NCBI GenBank assembly: GCA_036170535.1
Contig: JAVHPJ010000116.1
Coordinates: 1-64,000, forward strand
Direction: 5' to 3'
Origin: SSF53 sp036170535
GTDB lineage: Bacteria > Spirochaetota > Leptospiria > Leptospirales > Leptonemataceae
DNA length: 64,000 nucleotides
Program-made: the position numbers and the translations under genes
Notes under the pieces: generated by a model
Told to the model about the DNA's origin: nothing
Databases searched by the model: none
The model's input: only the letters and a program-made list of their open reading frames with translations
Part shown: in pieces, positions 7,941 through 15,977 of the stretch
Position numbering within the stretch: position 1 is the first letter of the stretch
How the letters are laid out: the number at the start of each line of letters is the position of its first letter

Positions 7941-8525
7941 ATGCGATTGGTATTAATCCGTCATACAAAAACCGCCGGGCCGGCCGCGCGAGTTTGCGGG
8001 CGCACGGATGTCGGTCTCGCTTCCAGTTACGAAGGCGAGCGCACAACTCTATTTGACGGCTTACGCAAAGAGTGGACGCCGAACAGAATTGTTTGCAGTC
8101 CGCTCCTCCGCGCACGCCGCCTTGCCGACGATGCCGCGCTGGCGTTTGGCGCCGCCGGGATGAAGGCCGGGATCGATCCGCGCCTGACGGAACTGGACTT
8201 TGGCGAGTGGGAAGGACGGAACTGGGACGACATCGATCGCGGCCAACTCGACGCCTGGGCCGCCGAACCCGTTGACTTTCGCTGTCCTGGCGGCGAAAGT
8301 TATCAGGATTTGCTGGAGCGCGTCGGGAGCGCTCTGGAGGATTTGCGTTCCGGTTCCGGGCGATGCGTTTGGATCTTCTGTCACGCCGGCCCCATTCGCG
8401 CCAGCCTCGCCCATACGTTGCAACTGCCGCCAGCAGCCTTGTTTAGCGTTGAGATTGAACACGGCCGCGCAAGCGCGATTGATTGGGCGAACGGCCGCGC
8501 ACGACTCCTGTACCTCAATCGATGA
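7941..8525 (+). CDS. cobC: Histidine phosphatase, probable alpha-ribazole phosphatase CobC
   Basis: A 194-residue member of the phosphoglycerate-mutase-like histidine phosphatases. Catalytic features: LIRHTKTAG near the N-terminus (RH motif, residue 8 His), the proton-donor Glu in LTELDFGEWEGRNW, and the second His in IFCHAGPIRA. The LDFGEWEG signature and its position 53 bases after cobS make alpha-ribazole-5'-phosphate phosphatase the best call. ATG 7941 is chosen because the fold begins directly there (MRLVLIRHT); the open frame upstream lies within cobS. It is the last gene of the riboswitch operon. Confidence 0.88.
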   Translation: MRLVLIRHTKTAGPAARVCGRTDVGLASSYEGERTTLFDGLRKEWTPNRIVCSPLLRARRLADDAALAFGAAGMKAGIDPRLTELDFGEWEGRNWDDIDRGQLDAWAAEPVDFRCPGGESYQDLLERVGSALEDLRSGSGRCVWIFCHAGPIRASLAHTLQLPPAALFSVEIEHGRASAIDWANGRARLLYLNR

Positions 8526-8588
8526 GGCTCCAATGCGCCTGGCCGGCGCGTTGGTCGCGATACCCCGCTCCGGGCGGACGCGAAAAAA

Positions 8589-9074
8589 TCAAGCGGCGGG
8601 ACCGAGCCGCTTGCGCTTGACAAACATCTCGTAGCCTGTGAGCGCTTCTTTGCGAACCTGGCCCTGGACGGACGGCAACCAGCCGAGCAGGACGCCTTTG
8701 AAGCCGAGCGCCAGGCGCACCCAACGATAAAAATCGAAACTGTCCGTGTGTTTAACGATCTTGCCGTCGCGAAATTCAAATTTTGCGCGGATCTTATTCA
8801 CAATGCGCCGACCGGTTTTTGCAAAGTCATAAGCCGGTTCCCAGTACGCCGAGCCGCTCCGATCGTCGGCGACGACATCGCGAAACTCAAGCGTGAAGTT
8901 CTGCGCGCGTTCGGCCAGCATGCGCCACATGGCGCCAATCTGCCAGCCCTTCAGGTCGCGAAACACGGGATCGGAAAACTCGGCGTCCGGCGCGTAGCAG
9001 TCCGACATTGTTTGCCAGTCGAGCTTTTGAAATGCGGTGTAGAACTTGCCGATCAATTCTTCGTTCGGGTGCAT
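8589..9074 (-). CDS. NTF2-like (SnoaL-type) protein
   Basis: 161 residues with the alpha+beta cone pattern of the nuclear transport factor 2 superfamily: IGKFYTAFQKLDWQTMSDCY, APDAEFSDPVF, the central YWEPAYDF and VNKIRAKFEFRDGKIVKH. The last is the usual closing strand of SnoaL-type proteins. The C-terminus has an extra helix and a basic tail (VKRKRLG). Such proteins are small-molecule isomerases, hydrolases or binding proteins. It is third in a minus-strand cluster behind two MaoC-type dehydratases (19-base gap), suggesting a shared acyl-CoA or polyketide-like pathway. Confidence 0.82.
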   Translation of the reverse strand: MHPNEELIGKFYTAFQKLDWQTMSDCYAPDAEFSDPVFRDLKGWQIGAMWRMLAERAQNFTLEFRDVVADDRSGSAYWEPAYDFAKTGRRIVNKIRAKFEFRDGKIVKHTDSFDFYRWVRLALGFKGVLLGWLPSVQGQVRKEALTGYEMFVKRKRLGPAA

Positions 9075-9093
9075 GAACTTGTTTCCTTGGCGG

Positions 9094-9513
9094 TCAATCG
9101 CAGGCGATTACGGCTTCGCCGGCCACTTTGGTTTCACCATCTTCGGCGACGGCTTCGATCGAGACGGTCAACAGTTTGTCTGCGCCTTCTTCCTTCTTGC
9201 GCTTCACGACGCCCTTCAGGGTTAACGTTTGCCCTGGCCGAGTCATGCCTTTAAACTTCACGCCAAAGGATCGCGTCTGCAGGGGGTTGGCCCAGCTTGT
9301 CACGAGACGACCCAGCAACGCCATAACGTACATCCCGTGCGCAATAGTGCCGCCCAGGCCGACCTTATTTGCAAAGTCCGGATCGGTGTGAATGGGATTA
9401 AAGTCGCCGGACGCGCCAGCGTAGCGCACCAGATCCATATGGTGAATGGGACCGCTCTTGAGTTCGGGGATTTCCGCGCCAATTTCGTATTCGTTGAATT
9501 TAATGCGTTTCAT
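9094..9513 (-). CDS. MaoC-type (R)-hydroxyacyl hydratase/dehydratase, HadB-like
   Basis: A 139-residue single hotdog domain. The hydratase-2 motif is intact: YAGASGDFNPIHTDPDFA, where the Asp and His are the catalytic pair, followed by GGTIAHGMYVMALLGRLV. It probably reversibly hydrates enoyl-CoA or enoyl-ACP. It pairs with the similar gene directly upstream (9542-9991), as in HadA/HadB-type heterodimers, where one subunit carries the catalytic motif and the other binds the chain. The gap to the upstream gene is 28 bases. Confidence 0.9.
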   Translation of the reverse strand: MKRIKFNEYEIGAEIPELKSGPIHHMDLVRYAGASGDFNPIHTDPDFANKVGLGGTIAHGMYVMALLGRLVTSWANPLQTRSFGVKFKGMTRPGQTLTLKGVVKRKKEEGADKLLTVSIEAVAEDGETKVAGEAVIACD

Positions 9514-9541
9514 TGTCTTCCTCGCGTGTTCCAGGAATGGA

Positions 9542-9991
9542 TCAGGTTCCTTCCGGCCGAATTACAATCGCCATTTCCGCTTCAATAACGGGTTCGTTTT
9601 TCTCATCGCGAAAGACGCTGCGAAAGGTCACCATGTTCATCTTGCCGATTTTCACATCCGATATCTCGGGCTGGGTCGTGATAACCATGCCAGGATAGAG
9701 CGGTTTGTGATACACGTAGTCTTCTTTCATATGCAGCAAGCGCTGAATATCGATGCCCACGGAGCTCATGTCGTCCCAGATCTTGGGATAGCCCCAGAAC
9801 ATAAAGGTGGTTTGAAATGTGGGCGGCGCCGGAGTATCCGCGTAACCGGCGGCGCGCGCAGCTTCGGAATCGAAGTAGATCGGATTTGTCTCGCCGATCG
9901 CTTTGCAAAATTCGCGAATTTTGCCGCGTTCGACGGTTATGCTGTATGAATCAAGTTTGCGACCAATTATATCTTTGCTGAGTTCCGCCAT
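9542..9991 (-). CDS. MaoC-like dehydratase subunit, HadA/FAS1-like
   Basis: 149 residues: IIGRKLDSYSITVERGKIREFCKAIGETNPIYFDSEAARAAGY (residues about 6-48) and TPAPPTFQTTFMFWG. This is the N-terminal MaoC/FAS1-like dehydratase arrangement, which lacks the DxxxxH catalytic pair present in its neighbour. Together the two genes fit a two-subunit (R)-specific dehydratase. ATG 9991 is chosen; a TTG 7 codons upstream is also open. TTGACC lies 34 bases before the ATG. First gene of the three-gene minus-strand cluster. Confidence 0.86.
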   Translation of the reverse strand: MAELSKDIIGRKLDSYSITVERGKIREFCKAIGETNPIYFDSEAARAAGYADTPAPPTFQTTFMFWGYPKIWDDMSSVGIDIQRLLHMKEDYVYHKPLYPGMVITTQPEISDVKIGKMNMVTFRSVFRDEKNEPVIEAEMAIVIRPEGT

Positions 9992-10019
9992 GTTCCCAGC
10001 TTCCGAGCGCAAGAGAACA

Positions 10020-10025
10020 GGTCAA
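10020..10025 (-). promoter_or_regulatory. TTGACC box upstream of the MaoC cluster
   Basis: Minus-strand TTGACC; its first T is 34 bases before ATG 9991. It has the same position relative to a start codon as the boxes listed at 41739, 46743, 46817, 48507, 51330, 59279 and 59305. The -10 region is weak (AAGCTG at 17-base spacing). Confidence 0.4.
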
Positions 10026-10061
10026 CAAATTCGCATCAGCCGTCTTGCCGCAGCGGGTGTA

Positions 10062-11981
10062 TCAATATCGCACGGTGAGTCCGATGAGATAGCGACTGTA
10101 GAAGCGGTTATCCGCACGCCGAGCCAGACCGGTCAGCGGATCCGCAACTGGCGCCTCCAGACGAAAGCGGGCGCCGGCGCCCGCCAGAGTCAGCGTCGCG
10201 CGGGCGTCGCCCAAATCCAGCGGCCAGTTCAACGCGAGGATGCCTTCGACAGCGCGACCGCCCAGGAACTCGCCGTAGTTGGCATACAGATCGGCCGCTA
10301 CCCCGCCGCCCGGCGCCATGCCAAAACGCAAGGAGCCCAGAATAAGGCCTTCATTTTCGTAGTCCGGCGGCGCAGGGTCGTTGTTGTCACGAATGGAAGA
10401 CTCCGGGCGTTCGTAGCGACTCTGCCCGGGATTCGGCGCAAGCGCCGCCCCCGGCTGCACGTTGCGCAAGGGCGCCCGCTGTAGCTCGGGCGCCGGACCG
10501 GTCAGAAGGATCGACGCGGCGCCGCCCATGACCGAGGGCAGCGGACGCAGGGCGCCAAAGCCGCGCAAATCGTCGTCGCTGTCGTTACGGTCGCGCGTGG
10601 TCGCCAGTCCCGCGATCTCGATTTCGGGTCCGCGCTCAATCGCGTAGGCGCGGGTGCAGATCAGACTTTCCGGCGGCTGCGTGTCGCAACCGCGACTTTC
10701 CTGGCGCAGTCCCAGGTGAAACAGGACCGAGCCGTAACCCAGCGCGCCGCGAATGCTCTTGCGCGAGGCCGCGAGGCGCACGCCTGCTGCATCTACGGCG
10801 ATTTCGCGCCCGTGATTATAGTAGCCCGCCAGCCGAAAGGCGACTACGCGCCCGCTGCGCTGGAAACGCACGCCATAATAATGCACGTCGTAGTCGGGCA
10901 AAGCTGACTGGCCCGAAGGTACGACAATGCGCTCCTGCAGGGCGCCCGGCAGGACCCAGTCGGCGACAGCGGCCTGCCCCGGGGAGCGGTAGTAGCCGTA
11001 CAGCAGAGCGATAGAAGCATCCTTCCAATATAAAGTCATCGAGCCCGTATAAAAGGCTGCATAGTTCCGACGCGCCGGGTCCAACCCCGGAATCCGCTCT
11101 TCGCGCTCCATAGACCAACCGGCCAATCCCAGACCGAGCATAGGCGAACGAAACAGCGCCAGACTCAGCGCCGCCCCGGTCGCCTCACCGTTGAACACCC
11201 AGCCTTCTGGATCGATCCGGAAGCGCTGCCGACCCAGGACCAGAGCCGCAGCGTCGCTCGGGGCGCCCGCCTGGACATCCGCCAGCAGCGGGCGCGGCGC
11301 TGGAGCAATTCGATCCGACTCGGACGCCTGTCCCGGGCTGCGTTCTTCCCTTCCGCCGGGCAGCTGCGAACCATTGAAGTCGCGTCGCACAAACAGCAAA
11401 GCTTCGCTCCAGCCGTAAGTGGCGTCCCAGCCGCGCGTGTCGGAACTATTACGCAAATAATCCTGCGTGAGCCGGCCAATCACCCGGGCGCCAAGCGCCC
11501 AGCCATCCAGGGCCGCGGCGGCCTCTGCACCGGGAAAGACGGTCCCGATTCCATGATCCTGGAGGCGCGCCTCGGACCGCGCGCCGCCGCGTTCAGTGGC
11601 CCCCAACAGACCCGCGGCAATGCGGGGACGAAACAGGAATCGCAGCGCCGCCGGCGTGTCGCCGCCAGCGCTCCGGGGCGGGCTCTCGACAGCGGGCTGC
11701 ACCTCGGCCGGCTGCTCCGCGGGCATGGTTTCAGCGGGGCCTGTGTCGATCGGGGCTGCTGGATCAGGCTCGGCTTCGAGAGCGGCCGGGCCCGGCGCCG
11801 GCCGAGGCGTCGGAACTATTACGTCCTGGTTCTCCTCAGGAGCCGGCGCCGGCTGCGCCCCGAGGGACGGCCCGGCGACAGGCAACAGCCCCAGGCCCAG
11901 GGCCAGTCCGGCAATCAGTCGCCGGAGTGGGCGATGCCGCCCCCCGGAGCCCCGCCCCCTCGCGGTCGCCTCAACCGCCAA
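10062..11981 (-). CDS. Outer-membrane beta-barrel protein (porin-like)
   Basis: About 639 residues. A signal peptide (HRPLRRLIAGLALGLGLLP...LGA) is followed by a Pro/Ala/Glu-rich linker of about 60 residues, then a long region of alternating polar/hydrophobic strands rich in Gly, Tyr and Arg. The protein ends in the aromatic residue Tyr (RYLIGLTVRY), as expected for a Bam-inserted barrel. Strand-like pairs such as YYGVRFQRSGRVVAFRLAGYYNHG support this. Start is uncertain: no ATG is in frame near the signal peptide, TTG 11981 is the best candidate, and an ATG at 11997 is out of frame. I do not recognise the specific family. It is divergent from the lytic transglycosylase gene. Confidence 0.72.
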   Translation of the reverse strand: MAVEATARGRGSGGRHRPLRRLIAGLALGLGLLPVAGPSLGAQPAPAPEENQDVIVPTPRPAPGPAALEAEPDPAAPIDTGPAETMPAEQPAEVQPAVESPPRSAGGDTPAALRFLFRPRIAAGLLGATERGGARSEARLQDHGIGTVFPGAEAAAALDGWALGARVIGRLTQDYLRNSSDTRGWDATYGWSEALLFVRRDFNGSQLPGGREERSPGQASESDRIAPAPRPLLADVQAGAPSDAAALVLGRQRFRIDPEGWVFNGEATGAALSLALFRSPMLGLGLAGWSMEREERIPGLDPARRNYAAFYTGSMTLYWKDASIALLYGYYRSPGQAAVADWVLPGALQERIVVPSGQSALPDYDVHYYGVRFQRSGRVVAFRLAGYYNHGREIAVDAAGVRLAASRKSIRGALGYGSVLFHLGLRQESRGCDTQPPESLICTRAYAIERGPEIEIAGLATTRDRNDSDDDLRGFGALRPLPSVMGGAASILLTGPAPELQRAPLRNVQPGAALAPNPGQSRYERPESSIRDNNDPAPPDYENEGLILGSLRFGMAPGGGVAADLYANYGEFLGGRAVEGILALNWPLDLGDARATLTLAGAGARFRLEAPVADPLTGLARRADNRFYSRYLIGLTVRY

Positions 11982-12092
11982 TTTTGGCTCGACCCATAGT
12001 GCGCCGCAAAAAAAATGGTCAGAACGATTGTGCGTCGCGTACCGCTCGGTCCTCCCGGCGGGGCTCGGGACGCCATCGAGGAGGGGAAACCG

Positions 12093-12830
12093 ATGAAGAA
12101 GCAAGCCCGCAGAGCCGCCCGAATCAGCCTGGGAGCGGTCGCCCTCGTTTTTGCGACCCCCGCGGCGCTGATCTTTACGGAAGAGACGCTGCCCATGGCG
12201 CGTCCGCCGCTCGAATTGAATCTCGAACAACAAACGCGAATTCGTATCAGTTCCTACATTCACTTTCGCAATCCGGGCAAGTCCGAGGCGGAAAAACATC
12301 TCCTCGTAAACACCCTTCTTGCGGAAGGGGAACGACTGCGGCTGAAAGACGAGTTCAAGATCGACGGCCGTCCGATCAATCCCGTTTACTTTCTGGCCGC
12401 CTTGATTGATGTTGAATCTTCCTTCACCCGGAACGCCGTTTCGCGATCGGATGCGCGCGGCTATATGCAAATGAAACCCGACACCGCCGCCTGGGTGGAC
12501 GAGCGGCTCACGTCGACCGGCGCCGTGCTCAAATACGAGCAGGCGAAAGCCGCCGGGCGGATAATTCGTCGCAGCGTTCCGGCGGCGCAAGATCCCGGAC
12601 TGCGCGCTGAACTGTTCAGCGCTCAAACGAACGTGAGTCGCGGCGTCACCTATTTGAATTTTCTCATTGATGAATTCGGCGACGTTCGGAAGGTATGCCT
12701 CGCCTATAACGCAGGTCCGGGCTCCGCTGCGCGCGGCGTTTGGGATGAAAGCTACTGGCAAAAGACCCTCGTTGCCTACCGCGCAATTGAAAACGGACGC
12801 TTCCTCGCAACTGAAGTCAAAACTCTCTGA
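12093..12830 (+). CDS. Lytic transglycosylase (SLT domain)
   Basis: 245 residues. An N-terminal Lys/Arg-rich start and hydrophobic segment (ISLGAVALVFATPAALIF) form a signal or anchor. The catalytic domain has LAALIDVESSFTRNAVSRSD with the catalytic Glu in VES, then RGYMQMKPDTA and the late AYNAGPG motif, all diagnostic of the SLT/goose-lysozyme fold that cuts glycan strands of peptidoglycan in the periplasm. The start is set by a strong GAGGAGGGGAAACCG ribosome site before ATG 12093. It is followed at 53 bases by a lipoprotein M14 peptidase, so the pair may remodel cell wall. Confidence 0.9.
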   Translation: MKKQARRAARISLGAVALVFATPAALIFTEETLPMARPPLELNLEQQTRIRISSYIHFRNPGKSEAEKHLLVNTLLAEGERLRLKDEFKIDGRPINPVYFLAALIDVESSFTRNAVSRSDARGYMQMKPDTAAWVDERLTSTGAVLKYEQAKAAGRIIRRSVPAAQDPGLRAELFSAQTNVSRGVTYLNFLIDEFGDVRKVCLAYNAGPGSAARGVWDESYWQKTLVAYRAIENGRFLATEVKTL

Positions 12831-12882
12831 CCTGAGCGACAGCGCGGCTGCCTGGCATAATAACCGCGGAGCCGCTCCAATA

Positions 12883-14490
12883 TTGCGCATTTTTTCGAAA
12901 GTCGGACTCGCTTCTATTCTTTGCATGCTCGCCGGCGCATCGTGCAATCTGGCGGAGCGCCTGCACTTGAGCGAACCCGAAGATTCCAGCCATGTCATGT
13001 GGCGCGGCTACTACGCCGTGACGCGGATCGGCGAGTCCGAGCTCGGCGCCTTCCTCGATGAATTCGATGTGGAACGCGACGAAGTGCGCATAGTTCGAAT
13101 CCAGGACGGCCGCTTGTATTTGCGCGTGCCGGCGCGATTGCGCGACGAACTCTCCAGTCGGGGACGCTTTCTGGACGAAAACCCGCCCTTTCGATACGTC
13201 GATCCGGACATTGAGGTGCGGCGTGCAGCGCAGGACGTGAAAACGTGGCTCTCCGGCTTCGTCGACGCAGCGTTGGTTGAACAAATCCTGCGCCGCTTCG
13301 CCGCAGACTTCCCGGAATATACGCGTCTTGAAAAGATCGGCGAAAGCGTGCGCGGACGACCGATCTACGCCCTGCGCATCTCCGCCGATCCCTATCGGGC
13401 CGGCGAGCGGCCGGCGGCGTTATTTCTTGCGGCCCATCACGGCAACGAGCCGCTGGCGATCAACTACGCGCTGGACGTGGCGTACACGCTGCTGTACGGT
13501 TGCGATCCGTATACGCCGGAGAGCGAATGCGTAAATCTCCTGCGGCGCCGCGTGAGCGCGGCCGGCGTCGCGAGCTACCGCAGCGGCGCCGTGCAAACGT
13601 ATATCGATGAGTACGACATCTGGATTGCGCCCGTGATCAACCCGGACGGCGTCGACGTCTTCTGGAATCAAAATCTCTGGGCCGGACGCAAAAATGGGCG
13701 CGATACAACCGAGCCGACCGGCTGGAATATCTCCGATGGCGTGGATCTGAATCGCAACTACCCCTTCCACTGGAACTCCGGGACGGAGCGCGCCTCAAGC
13801 GGCGATCCCGGCTCGATTTTTTATCGCGGTCCGACGCCCGCGTCGGAGCCCGAAACGCAAGCGGTTATGAATCTGGCGGAGCGCATTCGCCCGAGTCTTG
13901 TGCTCTCCTTTCATTGTTTCGCCACGCGCGTACTCGTTCCCTACACCGTGGACCGCGCCTTAAATCCGACGCCCAATCCGGCCTGGCGCGTGGGCCGCGA
14001 ACTCGCCGCCGCCGGAGTCTCGCACCGGCCTGTGAAACGCTACGCAGCCGTGCGCAATATTTACCCTGTGGATGGAACCGATCAGGATTGGCTCTATTTC
14101 AAACTGGGCGCCCTCGCCTACATAGTGGAGGGTTCGTACCTGCACGCGCCCTTTGAACCCTTCGGTCGGCTCTCGGTGCAGGGCATGCGCAGTTTATCGC
14201 TGCGCGCCTTCGAAGTGTTCCGCGAGGGCCCCACCCTAGCCATCGAGGCGACCGATCCCGCCGGGCGTCCGCTCGCGGCGCACGTCCGCTTTCCAGGCGC
14301 TTACTTCTTCGAAGACGAACGCTACGAAACGCATCCGCACAGCGGCCGCTTTTATTATGCGCTGGAAGAGGGCGGCCCCGTGCAGATCCGTCTTGAAAGG
14401 GAGGGCTATGCGCCGGAGGAGCGCGTCGTGAATTGTTTTCGCGGCGTCTGCCCGGTCAGTTTCCTGTTGACCCCCCTCGCCGCCCAATAG
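12883..14490 (+). CDS. M14-type zinc carboxypeptidase, lipoprotein
   Basis: 535 residues if TTG 12883 is used; that start gives a proper lipoprotein signal (LRIFSKVGLASILCMLAGASC), while no ATG does. Carboxypeptidase motifs: zinc ligands HHGNE near residue 185, substrate-binding Arg in LNRNYPFHW near 290, third zinc ligand His in LSFHCF, and the catalytic Glu in AYIVEGSYLH near 415. A C-terminal beta-sandwich-like extension (about 445-530, ATDPAGRPLAAHVRFPGAYF) resembles the transthyretin-like tail of M14 enzymes. It probably trims peptides or cell-wall stems in the periplasm. A CGGAG-like site precedes the TTG. The gap to the next gene is 3 bases. Confidence 0.88.
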   Translation: MRIFSKVGLASILCMLAGASCNLAERLHLSEPEDSSHVMWRGYYAVTRIGESELGAFLDEFDVERDEVRIVRIQDGRLYLRVPARLRDELSSRGRFLDENPPFRYVDPDIEVRRAAQDVKTWLSGFVDAALVEQILRRFAADFPEYTRLEKIGESVRGRPIYALRISADPYRAGERPAALFLAAHHGNEPLAINYALDVAYTLLYGCDPYTPESECVNLLRRRVSAAGVASYRSGAVQTYIDEYDIWIAPVINPDGVDVFWNQNLWAGRKNGRDTTEPTGWNISDGVDLNRNYPFHWNSGTERASSGDPGSIFYRGPTPASEPETQAVMNLAERIRPSLVLSFHCFATRVLVPYTVDRALNPTPNPAWRVGRELAAAGVSHRPVKRYAAVRNIYPVDGTDQDWLYFKLGALAYIVEGSYLHAPFEPFGRLSVQGMRSLSLRAFEVFREGPTLAIEATDPAGRPLAAHVRFPGAYFFEDERYETHPHSGRFYYALEEGGPVQIRLEREGYAPEERVVNCFRGVCPVSFLLTPLAAQ

Positions 14491-14493
14491 CGA

Positions 14494-15120
14494 ATGCTAA
14501 CGATGCAAAAGCCCATCGTTCTCAAAGCGGATCTTACGCCGGCGATCGCCGACGATTTCCGGCAGCGCAGCGAACTTGGCGTGGACTGCGAAATGATGGG
14601 ACTCAACCCCTACCGCGACCGTCTCTGCGTGGTCCAGATTGCGAGCGAACGCGGACCTTGCGCCATTGTCCAGATCGACGAAGCGGCCGGCGCGCCCCTT
14701 TTGAAAGAGGTGATGGAGAGCAAGACCAGCGCGAAAATCTTTCACTACGCGCGTATGGACATCATGTTTCTCTACAAACGCGTCGGCATTGACGTGCAAA
14801 ATGTGTTCTGCACCAAGATCGCGTCGCGCCTCGCGCGCACCTACACGGACCGGCATGGCTTAAAGGACGTTGTGCGCGAGATGGCGGGCGAAACAATGGA
14901 TAAGACCAGCCAGTCTTCCGATTGGGGTCGCGAGACGCTCAGCGAAGACCAGGTGAGCTATGCCGCCGACGACGTGCGCTACCTGTTCGAAATCAAGCGG
15001 CGTTTGACGGAGATACTGCGCCGTGAAAAGCGCATCCATCTGGCGGAAAGCGCGTTTGCGTTTCTGCCCACGCGACGCGAATTAGATCTGCTGGGCTACG
15101 AAGATATTTTCACGCATTGA
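14494..15120 (+). CDS. RNase D-like 3'-5' exonuclease
   Basis: 208 residues forming one DEDD exonuclease domain: ExoI GVDCEMMGLNPYRDRLCVVQ (Asp and Glu metal ligands), ExoII FHYARMDIMFL (Asp), and ExoIII SYAADDVRYLFEI with the Tyr and Asp of the DEDDy class. The HRDC domains of full RNase D are absent, so this is the short, single-domain form. Predicted to trim the 3' ends of structured RNA. ATG 14494 is taken; ATG 14503 also works. It starts 3 bases after the M14 peptidase stop and is likely co-transcribed. Confidence 0.9.
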   Translation: MLTMQKPIVLKADLTPAIADDFRQRSELGVDCEMMGLNPYRDRLCVVQIASERGPCAIVQIDEAAGAPLLKEVMESKTSAKIFHYARMDIMFLYKRVGIDVQNVFCTKIASRLARTYTDRHGLKDVVREMAGETMDKTSQSSDWGRETLSEDQVSYAADDVRYLFEIKRRLTEILRREKRIHLAESAFAFLPTRRELDLLGYEDIFTH

Positions 15121-15173
15121 AGAGCGCCGCGCCCGCCCCGTGATCTGCGGCGAGCGCGTACACGACGGGCGCA

Positions 15174-15977
15174 TTAAGTTTCGTCCGGGATCACCAGCAG
15201 ACAACCCTGGATGACATCGGGGTCTTCCGTTGACAGAATGCAGCCCAGATCCGTCGCCTGAAACTTTTCCGTGCAGCGCCGTTCAAAGGAGGCCCGCGCC
15301 TCCGGCGAGCGCCAGCGCGCCAGGAGTTGTTCGCGATCCCGCCGCTCGGAAAATCCAGGCGCAGTCGTCATCACATTAAAAATACGATCGTAGGCCTGCC
15401 GACAGGTCTGCGGCGTTACGGCCAGACGAGCGCCCGGCAGGTTTTCGAGTTGTACGCCGCCCGACCCTCCGGGGCCCGACTCGTCCGCGGTCGGCGCTTC
15501 GCTCTGGCGACTGCGACACTGCAGCAAATCGCCGAGACTGCGCGCAATCATCTGACATTCAAAGCTCGCGCGCGTGGTGCGTTCGAGACAACGCCGCGCC
15601 TCCGCGGCGCGCGCGGCGGCGCTCTGCATCGCAACGGAATTCACGCCAAGCGCCGCGTGTAACGGATTCTCCGGATCGCTTGCAACCAGGCTGAGCTGAT
15701 GTTCGTACAGACTGCGGCATTCTTCCGCGGTGAGATCTGCGCGCCCGACTCCGGCCGGCGCCGGGTTCGCTGCGTTCGCTGGATTCGGTTCGCTCGCCCC
15801 GGCCGCAGGCGAAGGTTCGCCGGCAGGACGTTCAGCGAAGGCGATCGCTACAGGCGCAGCGTACAGCGCGACGAACGCGGCAATTGTCGCCGTACGAATC
15901 GCGAGCGCGGGAACGCGCACGCTTACGAGGGATCGGAGTTGACGGGGCGCTGATGAGAAAAACTGGATTCTGAACAT
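15174..15977 (-). CDS. Exported Cys/Arg-rich protein, function unknown
   Basis: 267 residues. A hydrophobic signal-like segment (IRTATIAAFVALYAAPVAIAFA) is followed by a Pro/Ala/Glu linker and then a helical, charged domain containing about seven Cys (EECRSLYEHQ, RRCLERT, FECQMIAR, LLQCRSR, QTCRQAYDRIFN, RRCTEKF, LGCILS). The even spacing in amphipathic helices suggests intramolecular disulfides in the periplasm. ATG 15977 overlaps the start of the divergent GH1 gene by two bases (shared CATG); GTG 15920, just before the signal segment, is an equally good start that removes the clash. Family not recognised. Confidence 0.65.
   Translation of the reverse strand: MFRIQFFSSAPRQLRSLVSVRVPALAIRTATIAAFVALYAAPVAIAFAERPAGEPSPAAGASEPNPANAANPAPAGVGRADLTAEECRSLYEHQLSLVASDPENPLHAALGVNSVAMQSAAARAAEARRCLERTTRASFECQMIARSLGDLLQCRSRQSEAPTADESGPGGSGGVQLENLPGARLAVTPQTCRQAYDRIFNVMTTAPGFSERRDREQLLARWRSPEARASFERRCTEKFQATDLGCILSTEDPDVIQGCLLVIPDET

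Noticed and set aside
6844..8115. 423-codon minus-strand frame under cobS/cobC
   Set aside because: Antisense to recognised cob genes, Arg-rich, no motif.
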